Of a stretch of 12,234 nt of DNA, positions 1-10,494 are shown piece after piece (positions within the stretch are counted from its first letter, which is position 1; every line of letters starts with the position of its first letter). The notes beneath the pieces were generated by a model that ran no database searches, was not told the origin of the DNA, and saw only the letters and a list, made by a program, of their open reading frames with translations. The stretch covers positions 317,133 through 329,366 of the forward strand of contig QEOQ01000552.1 of assembly GCA_010279815.1 (NCBI GenBank). The letters are read 5' to 3'. A program made the position numbers and the translations under genes. The stretch is from Brachionus plicatilis (taxonomy: Eukaryota; Rotifera; Eurotatoria; Ploima; Brachionidae).

Positions 1-29
1 TGGGTTAGGGGTTAGGTAACCCTAACCCA
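1..29. repeat. Head-to-head telomere-type repeat junction
   Basis: Positions 1-10 and 20-29 are perfect 10-bp inverted complements. The left side reads as TTAGGG-type units and the right side as CCCTAA-type units, with a 9-base spacer. CCCTAA running 5' to 3' on the plus strand is the orientation expected at the left end of a chromosome. The preceding TTAGGG half is the opposite orientation, as in a fold-back or head-to-head junction. The array is only about two units per side, so it may be an interstitial relic, a terminal hairpin or an assembly or read artefact. Confidence 0.6.
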
Positions 30-250
30 AAGAAATTTCAGCCTCATAGGCCTAAAAAATATATATAAAAAAGCAAGGATTTATAGAAAAAATTCAAGAT
101 TAAATAGATTATAAAAAAAGTTAAAAAATTCAGAATAAAAATTTGAGTTATCAAAATATTGTTACTCATCTTTCATTAATAGAGAATTTAAATAAAAACG
201 AAACAAAACTGAAAGTTAAAATTATTTAACAATAAGTCGATTTGAAATAA
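30..250. other. Subtelomeric AT-rich spacer
   Basis: This is AT-rich sequence between the telomere-type junction and the transposase-like fragment. No gene, RNA or clear repeat was recognised. Confidence 0.5.
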
Positions 251-426
251 CCAGAATTTCGAGAGAAATTTTTATGTTCGATGGGACAAGAAAGATTAAC
301 TAATATTGCCTTATGAAAAATTCGATAAAACATTTTGAGTCGGAAAAAGCAGAAAGAGTTGATTTGAATCATTTAGAATTTATCTTTAATTTTTTAAAAC
401 TAACTTCTTACAATTTGATGTCGTAG
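251..426 (+). pseudogene. Decayed hAT-type transposase C-terminus (candidate)
   Basis: The plus-strand frame 251-313 reads PEFREKFLCSMGQERLTNIA then L and a stop. The core SMGQERLxNxAL resembles the LRSTMGQERLxxLALL stretch I recall from the C-terminal dimerisation region of hAT transposases and ZMYM1-like proteins. In the adjacent frame, opening at 313, an acidic/basic segment ESEKAERVDLNHLEFIF runs to a stop at 424-426. It matches the general form of the residues that follow that motif in the family. The two halves are in different frames, so at least one frameshift separates them, and no full-length element is visible. A KLKVKII stretch near 213-233 may be a degraded upstream part. Recognition is from memory of the family, not from a search. 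Confidence 0.45.
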
Positions 427-584
427 CATTTTTTGATTGGCATGACTGCATCCCAAAAATTGAAGGAATTACAATTTAAATACAGGAAATTCTGGAGAAC
501 AATAAATGAATGTAAAAATAGAATAATAAAAACAAAAGATTTAATTTTTATTATAATAAATTTATGGATTTATTTCAAGATATT

Positions 585-1714
585 CTATGCTTCAATTTTA
601 GATTTCTCTTCAGTCTGATTTATGTGAGAAATCTTTCGATTTGCAAATCTTTTGCACGAAGTTTTGTACAAAATAAACAATACTATCTTTCCAATAGCTA
701 ATAAAAACGTAATAATAAGTAGAATAATTGTAATTATATTGTTTCTTGATGGATTTGAAGCATCATAGTTCTTAATGACACTTCCAAGAAGAGCAAAATT
801 TATCACAAACCATGGTGAAAAGTTGTACAATAAATATCTTTGCCAAATAAAATTTTCAATCACAAAATAAACTAATGCAACTGTCAAGATAATAAAAAGA
901 ATTAATGTTGATGCAACGTCTTGTTCGGCTCCGCATTCATAGGCTAGAAAAGTTGCAAAGTTCAAATTTGTTGCCAAAGTCAACCATGTTGCAAATGTGG
1001 CCAAACCGTTTTGGGGCAAAATTCGTATGATAACTAAATCAACAATCATTTTATGTTCTTTTAAATCTTCTTTGCATTCGTCAAACTTTCGGTAAAATAT
1101 GAACAAGGCTACATTTAAAGGAACAACACAAAAAACTATCAGAAGTAGAGCCCACTTTTTAATAAATAATTTAAAATTTTTTTTTATTTCAAAAATAGTT
1201 AATTTAACTTACTCCAATGAATTTATTTGACCATAGAAACAGCCATGCAATAATAGACAAATTGTTTACTATAAAAGCAATAAAAATTCCAAAATTTAAA
1301 AAATCAAATTTTCTATAAAATAGAGTGTTGTCTTTAAGACGACGAAATATGTTTATAAAAGCGTAGATTAGCCACAAGGCGTTCCAGACAAAGATTATTG
1401 ACCATACAGCTGAAAAAACCCAAAACGCTGGTGTCACTTCAATGAAGTAATCATCTGATATACCTCCGGCATCAGTTGGAAATAATTCTATGAATAATTA
1501 AATAAAAATTTTTCTAAGAAGAAAATATCCTGTTACTTGTTGTACTATTAATCGGAAAGGATGCTAAAATATTAAAACCCAACATGGTCACATAGATCAG
1601 AATGTTGCTCAATATTAGAGCAACGATAAACCAATTATGCTTTGTCTTATCGGCGAAATTCATTTTTTTTAAATAATAAAAGCTGCTATTGCTTAAAACA
1701 GTTCTTTTATACAT
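585..1714 (-). CDS. Multi-pass membrane protein, TPAxWxFSxW-type (tryptophan-rich sensor-like), three exons
   Basis: Three exons join cleanly: 1714-1537, 1487-1213 and 1154-585, totalling 1023 nt or 340 residues. Intron 1 (1488-1536, 49 nt) runs GTAACA...CATAG in phase 1. Intron 2 (1155-1212, 58 nt) runs GTAAGT...AAAAAG in phase 0. The product has about seven or eight hydrophobic spans. One spans exon 1, two lie in exon 2, and the rest are in exon 3, the last ending FLLAIGKIVLFILY before a charged C-terminal tail. The segment EVTPAFWVFSAVWSIIFVWN recalls the TPAGWxFSIWGxIY signature of tryptophan-rich sensory/TspO-like membrane proteins and related uncharacterised invertebrate proteins. That assignment is from memory and no substrate can be named. 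A second ATG at residue 18 (MNFADKTK) sits closer to the first span and could be the true start. An AATAAA on the minus strand at 547-552 lies 33 nt past the stop. Confidence 0.8.
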
Positions 1715-2597
1715 TTATATGTATTATAATTTGTAGACAATTGATCACATTTTTTAGCAACTCTTAATTAAAAAACTTTTTCAGGTAAGAAGCTTTTAGC
1801 ATAGCAGCCATGATTAAGTAATGTCGATTACACAACTTATTTTTTAAATAACAGTTTTTATAATATTCCCATTTTTAAACAACATGAAAAAAATATAATA
1901 TGATTTAGCGCGTGTTAAATCAGTCTACTTTAGAATGATATTTTAAATCATAAATACTCTTCAGGTTGCATGATCAAAAAAGTGCTGAGCTGGAATTTCA
2001 ATTAAAATTTTTTTTTCAAAAAATTTTGCCTTGATTCTATGGATATAAAGTATAAATTTAAAAAAAAAATTTCATTATTAGGCAGCATTTACTTTTGCAT
2101 TTAGTTACACGATATTTTCTTTTTTTAGCGTTTTTTTATATAACTAAATATTACAAGACAAAATTAGGCATAAATTTAAAAATTTTCTAGCTAATTTTAG
2201 ATGTCTAACAATTAAAAAACAACAGAAACAATATTAATAAGCGTAATTAAAATTGAAAATGCTTTAAAAAATTTGTTTGGAAATTATAAAATCTGTTTAT
2301 CATTTTTATATTCTAGTTATTAATGAATAATACTGCACTCAATTCGAAACAAGCTAAACCTATTTTCTTCATTTTTTATTTTAAAAATAATTAAGGTTCA
2401 AAATTTTTTTTAAACTTTTTTTAAAATTTTTTTTTAAATTTTTCAGATGTTCCACGACTGAGAAATTTACTTCCAAGGCTCTCATAATTAATTTTAAGGG
2501 ATCATTTCTCGGAAACTAAAATTAAAAATCAAAAATTACTTTAAAAACTTTCTTTTAATGAAAATTTTTGAACATGATCATAATCTTCAATAGTCAA
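1715..2597. other. Intergenic AT-rich DNA upstream of the membrane-protein gene
   Basis: No convincing gene. The stretch just above 1714 must contain the promoter of the membrane-protein gene, but no core element stands out. A perfect splice-donor-like string (CAG then GTAAGA on the plus strand) occurs near 1783-1792 without a recognisable exon. A slightly GC-richer patch at about 2447-2516 has splice-acceptor-like AGs on both strands and a short open frame. It is too short to assign. Confidence 0.5.
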
Positions 2598-2883
2598 TGT
2601 GAAAATTTAGTACAAAAATTACAGTACAAAAAGTAGAAACGTTAAAGTTTTTTTCTAATAGTGCAAAAATGGTTCTTTTAAGAGGATAATATTGTACAAA
2701 TATAATGGTATGCATTTTACAGAAAATTGCTTTTATTGAAAATGGTTTTTGCAGAGCTTGGAATTCGTTTGTAGAAATTTGTACAATATTGTATTCTTTT
2801 TAGAACCATTTTTGCACAATTACAAAAAAAATTATAACGTTTTTGCTTTTTTAACTGTAATTTTTGTACTAAAATTTCACATT
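2598..2883. repeat. Long imperfect inverted repeat (about 105-bp arms, 74-nt loop)
   Basis: The left arm, about 2598-2702, is mirrored by the right arm, about 2777-2883. Shared blocks in order include AATGTGAAA, TTAGTACAAAAATTACAGT, AACGTTA, GTGCAAAAATGGTTCT and AATATTGTACAAAT, about 80-85 percent identical by eye. The loop is not itself palindromic. An extra exact 10-mer pair (AGAGGATAAT at 2681-2690 and its complement at 2881-2890) is nested out of register, which suggests a secondary rearrangement. No flanking target-site duplication is clear. It could be a foldback MITE, a recombination-made inverted duplication, or a template for a hairpin RNA. Reading frames inside it are by-products of the repeat. 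Confidence 0.85.
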
Positions 2884-3830
2884 ATCCTCTCATATAACCC
2901 TCTTAGGAACCTGGTAAAAAAAATAATTTCAAATTTCGAATAACATATTGAAATAACTAATTGGTAATGATCTGTATAAGCAAAGAGACTCATGATTAAT
3001 GAAGCTGAAAGGCACGTAATACATAGCTGTTTTTGCAGCTAATTAAGCACCAAACATAGAAAAGATTTAGAATATAAAAGGTTAAAACGATCTGAAAATT
3101 TCAAGGACTGGAACCATTTAAATTTTTCAATTAAAAATATTTAAACTTTTTATTTTTTAATTAAAAATTTTGAATTATTGGTTAGAAATTATAAATTTTT
3201 TACTAATTAATTAGATATTAGCAATCAAAGATTCACTGTTATCAATTTATATTAATTCTTATTAATAACCATAATCTTCTCTATATTCTCTAAATGCATC
3301 TTATATAAAATCTTATATTTTTTCGATTCCGAACATGGACAGTATCTGAAAATAAAATGTTTATAATAAAATGTACCACGAAACTCAACACCATTTTGAT
3401 TACAAAAGCCAAGTATGTTTTGGTATTTGCGACTCACAAGTTATTTAAGAAGACTATCAGTAATTAACTATCGGTACAACAGAAAAAAATAAGATAAACT
3501 TTAATTATTGCTGCTAAAAAATAAAAATTTTGTTTTATTTTTGTATCATTAAACACAATTTTGCTGCATTTTTATTATTTTGTATTTAATTTTGAGAAAA
3601 TAAATTAATGCTAACTTCATTAATTTTGTTTTTGAAACGCATAGAATAAAAGAAATCATAATTATTTGCAATTTCAAATAAATAAATAATATTAAATTTT
3701 TCTTATTAGAAAAGCGGTCATTATTATGATTGATCTAAAAAGCCTTGAATTTAGCAATGCATTATTTTCCTATGAGCTTTAAAAAATACAGAAGATGTTT
3801 CTATCGCTTATCTTCATAAATTTTTATTTT
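2884..3830. other. Intergenic AT-rich DNA
   Basis: No supported gene. Around 3252-3437 on the minus strand there is a cysteine-containing frame (GFCNQNGVEFRG, then YCPCSES), but it begins at a GTG that lies inside a GTGAGT donor-like string. A TTTTATTTTCAG acceptor-like string follows at 3347-3358, so this may be an intron-shaped fossil rather than an exon. An imperfect AGCTG/CAGCT hairpin sits at 3025-3040. Confidence 0.45.
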
Positions 3831-3957
3831 TTATAACTCAATGTAATCAAAAATTTTAATCGAGAAGAATTTTGACCCAAAAAACATGTAGAAAAATGCT
3901 TTGTCCATTTTTTTATAAAGCCATTTTCCATACTTGGCTACACTACCAGGGGAAAAC
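3831..3957 (-). pseudogene. Short conserved-looking frame, possibly a BED/TTF-type transposon zinc-finger relic
   Basis: After a possible acceptor (TCTAG at 3958-3962), the minus strand is open for 41 codons: FSPGSVAKYGKWLYKKMDKA, then FFYMFFGSKFFSIKIF. The pattern KYxKWLxxxxDKAF followed by FSIK resembles the beginning of hAT/BED-type zinc fingers, where two cysteines would lie at the positions now occupied by phenylalanines. Frames of this length arise often by chance in DNA this AT-rich, so the resemblance is the only evidence. It lies just beyond the distal coronin terminal exon but cannot belong to it: in coronin's phase the same sequence stops after four codons. Confidence 0.22.
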
Positions 3958-4109
3958 CTAGATGAATATTCAGAAAATTGGATATTTTATAAGATTTCAA
4001 TTTTATTCTAAAAAAATAACTTTATGAAATAAAAAATTAAAAAATCTGCCATTTTAAATTCAATGCTAATTTGAACTGATTAATTGAAACAAAAAAAAAT
4101 AAATGCTAT

Positions 4110-4235
4110 TCAATTGGCTTCATTTAATTTATCTGTCAATTTTTTTTCCAATTCTTCAATTCGTTTCTCTTGCTTTTCAACCATGGTCTTTAGCTCATCA
4201 AGTTCTTTTTTCATGTTTTCAAACATTTCAAAATT
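4110..4235 (-). CDS. Coronin alternative terminal exon B: second coiled coil
   Basis: This is a 126-nt exon giving 41 residues and a TGA stop, after an ATTTTAG acceptor. It is in phase 0 and so compatible with the same upstream donor at 5246. It reads NFEMFENMKKELDELKTMVE, then KQEKRIEELEKKL. Aligned without gaps from the shared MF to exon A, about 12 of 30 residues are identical. They include the KRIxxLE core that forms the RhxxhE trimerisation motif (RIEELE here). It lacks the acidic tail. A minus-strand AATAAA at 4002-4007 falls about 103 nt after the stop. Splicing exon 2 directly to it skips exon A with a 1011-nt intron and yields a 519-residue isoform B. The duplicated, in-phase arrangement strongly suggests alternative last exons. 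Confidence 0.85.
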   Translation of the reverse strand, partial: NFEMFENMKKELDELKTMVEKQEKRIEELEKKLTDKLNEAN

Positions 4236-4717
4236 CTAAAATTCATTAAATTGAACATAAATTAATTCTTTAAAGCGTCTATTTAGTCAAAAGCAGATTA
4301 TAATTTTAAATTTAAAAATGAAATTATTATTTATTTGATTAATAAAAATTTACAAATTTTATATTTTTTTTGTTATGTCCAGAATATTAATATATTAAAT
4401 CACAGCTAAGAGTTTTGAACCAAGCAAAGGACTCTATTTCGGAAAGGTGATAAAAATTTATTTATATAAATCTTATTTGATTCGAAAACTTGAACAGAGG
4501 AGAAGAAATTCTTTAAATCACCAATTGCTGACCAAAAATTCTTTAAATACAGTCAACAGTTATCTATGTTTAATTTGATTCTATTTAATATAAAAATCGA
4601 TATTTAAAGTTTTTAGTTGTCATATGTTACTAAATTTGTAAAATTTTATAAAATATAAAAAAGCTCAAAGAAAAAAAAATTAATCGTATAAATCCGTGCC
4701 GAATTAAAAAAAATTGC

Positions 4718-7158
<2,441 letters not shown>

Positions 7159-7499
7159 TTACAATAACAAGAATTTTTTTATAGGCAATTTTGTCTAAAC
7201 TAAAATAATTGAATTAAATCAAAATTTGGATTTTTTTTAATCAATTAAAAAATGAACAAGTCCTAAAAAATTTTCACTATTTTTAACATTTAATTTTTGT
7301 TTAATTTCAAATTAATCAACAAAAAAAAAAAACCAAATTTTTAAAATTACTATATATGGCAATAGCAAAAAGTTTTACATTTGAAAAGTATAATGTCTGT
7401 AACTTAAATGATTTTTTAGTTAACTTAAGTTCCTGTGTATTCGTGAGTTTTTATTTTATTACTAATTTTTGCCACATACTATTAGCATTTTGTGCTCAT

Positions 7500-7560
7500 T
7501 TAAAGAGAATTTTTCCGAGGACGTGTTTCGCCAGTAACTTGCTTTTAACTGCGTTCGTGT
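7500..7560 (-). promoter_or_regulatory. GC-richer island upstream of coronin: possible promoter or non-coding first exon
   Basis: About 60 bases are markedly richer in GC than their surroundings. On the minus strand they read ...GCAAGTTACTGGCGAAACAC..., with a weak donor-like CAA/GTTACT at 7537-7538. This could pair with the acceptor at 7152-7153 to remove a ~385-nt 5'UTR intron. The plus-strand frame across it has no recognisable protein features. Confidence 0.3.
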
Positions 7561-7817
7561 AAAAAAAGCTTATGTTATTAATTATTTCCAAGAAGGAGCA
7601 GAGAACACAAAGGTTTCTCTTTGAATTGATAATTTGAACGCAATTTTTAAATTTATGCATGCAATCATTTTAAATTTTTAGCTAAGTTTTTGAAATTGTC
7701 TCTTATTTTATTTAAGAGTCAAAAAAAAGTCCTTTAAATTCACTTTATTCTGTATTTAATAGTTTTTTTTTTCAAAATAAACTAAAAATTTCATCAATAA
7801 ATATGATCTTTAAATTT
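7561..7817. other. Intergenic AT-rich DNA
   Basis: No gene was seen. A minus-strand AATAAA at 7744-7749 lies about 70 nt past the stop of the candidate micropeptide gene and could be its polyadenylation signal. Confidence 0.4.
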
Positions 7818-8162
7818 TTAGATGAAAAGATCACATGAATGTTGTACTAATGCAACCGAGCCAACGGTGATTAAACCCAACCAAATGGCGTAAAGGTCAA
7901 ATTTTTCTTTGAAATATTAAAAAGCATCTAAATTAAATATTTAATAAAATCTTAACATTTTCATTGTTTTGTAAATAAAAAAAAAAATAACTATTTTATA
8001 TTTTTATTCTACTTTAACATAGAGAAAATATTTACAATAACAATCTTAAGTCCTAACATATGTACTCGGGGATAAATAACAATTTTGGTCAGTTTCTAAT
8101 AACAAAAAAAATTAAAATTGACTAGTAAATTCTTGTGGCTTGCTTCGGTCATATATGGACAT
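7818..8162 (-). CDS. Candidate two-exon micropeptide gene, 42 residues, one membrane span
   Basis: Two short GC-richer islands (each near 38 percent GC against an AT-rich background) join in phase. Exon 1 (8162-8123) reads MSIYDRSKPQEFT and ends with one base before a weak GTCAAT donor. Exon 2 (7906-7818) follows a TATTTCAAAG acceptor, supplies two bases and reads KFDLYAIWLGLITVGSVALV, then QHSCDLFI and TAA. The product has a polar N-terminus, one hydrophobic helix and a short tail, typical of small mitochondrial or ER membrane subunits. I cannot name a family. The intron is 216 nt. The weak donor is the main doubt. Alternatively the second island could be a solo exon with another partner, or be coding on the plus strand (a 23-codon frame from 7822). 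Confidence 0.38.
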
Positions 8163-9400
8163 TTTATATTTTGATTTATAGGCAAAAAATAAAACGAACA
8201 TTATACCCTTGAGTAATTTGTAAAATATATGACATTTACTTGAAGTTATAATTATTTGTCTCTAAATTTTCAAACAATGAATGATAAAGAAATGGTTTTT
8301 GTAAAAAAAATTTTGGGCGTGATGGTCATAAATTTAATTCATCAATTCTCGATCAAAAATATGATTAATCTGTATTAAATTATACAAAAAAGACATGAAA
8401 TTTCTCTTTTTTTTCTCGATTAGTTGTTTGCATTTGACCATTTATCATTTAAAGCAGTTAACTCAGCGAGAAAATTTTTGATGAAAATGTCAGTATGAAG
8501 TTTATATTAGCTTAAAATTTTTGAAATAAATTAAAACCGTTTTTAAAAAATTTTAAAAGAATTATTAAAAATTTGTGCGTTTTTCTTTTTTAAATTGTAC
8601 CTGATTCATTAATTTGTTTTTTGTGTTAAAAAAAATATTTTTATAAATCAAATTTTACTGATACCTGAAAAATAAAAAGGAGCTTTTTAGATGACTTTGA
8701 AAGAATTCCAATTTTTGAAATTGTCTAAAAAACACTGAAACTAAAAATTTTCGAATCTTGAAAATTCTGTTTAGCTTCAAATAAAGGGTCAGATTAAACA
8801 GAATCGAAAAAAATTTGAGCTTGCTATAAAAAATAACTTCTCAGGATATAACAACTTTTAATTTAGTAATCAAAGAGTAAAATAACTAGATTTTGAAAAA
8901 CCTTTAATTCTAAAAATCTAATATATTAAAGCAAAATGATGAAATATTTTCTTGGAGTTTTATTTTCATTTATCCTGAAATATTGAAAACAAATTAGAAG
9001 AATTTCGCTTCATAATATTTTTAGTCTTAATCGTCTATGAAATAATTTGTCTCTGAAAATTTGCCATTGCTTGTACAAGTTTGGAAAAAAGCTTTAATTC
9101 TAAATTAAATTCATCTATCAAATTAAAATTGATAATTCATGTTGAGAGCTCGAAAGGAATATCTAATTTGAAATTGACTTGAAGAATATTTTATTTTTTC
9201 GTTTGAAGCCTTCGACATGTGATCTTGTATATTAATATTAAACTAGATAAAAAAATATAAATGCAAGCAAAATTTTTAGCTTTCCAATAAAGTTCAATCA
9301 GAATTATCAATGGCTTATCTATTTGTTTTTTAACCAAGCTTTTGGGTGAATATTTTATTATAATTCTTGCAATTTATTAATTCAGAATTAAACTTTATAA
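8163..9400. other. Gene-poor AT-rich DNA
   Basis: No supported gene or RNA. Small structures include a perfect 10-bp inverted repeat, ATTCTGTTTA at 8764-8773 and its complement at 8795-8804. An imperfect one lies around 8684-8735. Confidence 0.45.
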
Positions 9401-9564
9401 AAAAAATCTTTTTTGTTTGAGCCCAAATTTTTGCTAATGTATCGTTGTTTTTACAACAAGCACTATACTTTTATGGAAAGGTTCGAAAAAATAATTCTAA
9501 AAAAGCCTTTTTTGGAAGTTATCTTTAATTTTTTCATATATTCAAACGATTTATTATAAATATT

Positions 9565-10127
9565 TTTGAACTTTAAGATTAAGTGAAGAATATAAAATTT
9601 CCGACCAGTTTTTGCGTATGGCAAAAATGAAAATTTTGTAATTAAAATTTTAGATTAATAGATCTTTACGTTCATCCATTGTATTCTTTTTTGATCAGCA
9701 TTGAAAATTTCCTAATGCGTTTAAAATTCTTAATAATAAATTGGCATCAAAATGATCGTTGGTAACTTAAGCAGCTTATTTAATAATTGATTTTAATTTT
9801 GTTAATTCTTGAATTTTGAAAATTTTTAAATACTTTTAGTATTTAGATAAGATTAAATTTTTTTTGAAAAAAATTCTCAATTTTTATCCATTTTTAAAAT
9901 TTAAAAAGAAAAATATTTTAATAGAAAAACGCAAATGCTAAAATTTAAAATTTTAGTTTCTTCATAAAATAACAAGTCGCGTCTATAAGGTTTAAAGTAC
10001 ATTATGATGTTTTATTATGAGAATAGTTTTTAATGATGATTTTTTATTTAATTTTTTATACTGATTTATATTGTTTTTTCTTAATTAATCAGATATGTTT
10101 TTCTTTTAAAAAAGATTCTTTATTGAT
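9565..10127. other. Gene-poor AT-rich DNA
   Basis: Nothing recognisable was seen in this stretch. The preceding 9400-9560 contains a ~50-codon open plus-strand frame (with YRCFYNKHYTFMERFEK) that could be chance. Confidence 0.4.
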
Positions 10128-10494
10128 ATGAAATTTAATATTTTAATTGAAATATTCAATAAAAAATTATCATTTAATAGTGTTCTCATAAAAAAACATG
10201 ACTTTTTTAATTTTATCTTGCAAGTATGGAAAAATTTGACTTTTGAAAATACTTTAATATTCTACATAAATTATTATTTATTTAAAGATTTTAGCAAAAG
10301 TGAATTGATAGATTGGTGTCGTTTTAGGAACTCGTAACTAACTTACTTTAAAAAATATTATTGAATACGGTTAGCCCTTGCAAAGGGTTGCGATTACTAA
10401 AAGTTACTTAGTTCATGGGTAAGTGGCCATCGATCCCATGTTAAAATCGACTAATCTTAAACTCATAGAATATTTAACACGGTTTAAATTCTGA
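10128..10494 (+). pseudogene. Decayed ISXO2/IS1595-like transposase fragment (candidate)
   Basis: The plus-strand frame 10128-10337 ends KDFSKSELIDWCRFRNS and a stop. The string SKSxLIDWCxFR closely follows the helix-turn-helix-like SKSTVVDWCxFCR pattern I recall from ISXO2-type transposases common in invertebrate genomes. About 36 codons further on, in another frame (10423-10494), VAIDPMLKS occurs just after a GG dipeptide. That is the spacing at which such enzymes carry their GGxxVEIDES catalytic segment. The catalytic-type acidic residue after Asp is Pro here, and stops and frame changes intervene, so the copy is dead. Recognition rests on two short motifs in the right order and spacing. 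Confidence 0.38.
10366..10440. repeat. GC-richer island with two adjacent hairpins
   Basis: Hairpin 1 has a 7-bp stem (10373-10379 with 10383-10389, one G-T pair) and a 3-base loop. Hairpin 2 has a perfect 6-bp stem, CATGGG at 10414-10419 with CCCATG at 10435-10440. Its 15-base loop contains TGGCCA and ATCGAT palindromes. The island overlaps the transposase-like remnant and may simply be its less-decayed coding sequence. Confidence 0.55.

Noticed and set aside
433..618. 61-codon plus-strand open frame after the hAT-like relic
   Set aside because: No recognisable motif; it starts at a TTG, overlaps the end of the membrane-protein gene and its polyadenylation signal, and turns into an AT-driven hydrophobic run.
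2390..2515. Minus-strand frame with a faint mariner helix-turn-helix look (RALEVNFSVVEHLKNLKKN)
   Set aside because: The similarity is a few residues only, then dissolves into Lys/Asn/Phe-rich AT sequence; there are no inverted terminal repeats or catalytic motifs.
2749..2943. 64-codon plus-strand open frame
   Set aside because: It lies across the loop and right arm of the inverted repeat; composition and lack of motifs suggest a by-product of the repeat.
3252..3437. Minus-strand cysteine-containing frame resembling a degenerate EGF module
   Set aside because: Its start is a GTG inside a GTGAGT donor-like string, an acceptor-like string interrupts it, and flanking frames are full of stops.
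3831..3957. Third alternative coiled-coil exon for coronin
   Set aside because: In the required phase 0 the sequence stops after four codons, and the open frame is not coiled-coil-like.
4388..4572. About 56-codon plus-strand stop-free frame in the coronin intron/3' region
   Set aside because: It has no ATG at its head and no family resemblance. Frames this long are expected several times by chance in a window this AT-rich.
7356..7562. 68-codon plus-strand open frame
   Set aside because: It has no domain or homology pattern. The GC-richer end fits better as a coronin promoter or 5'UTR exon.
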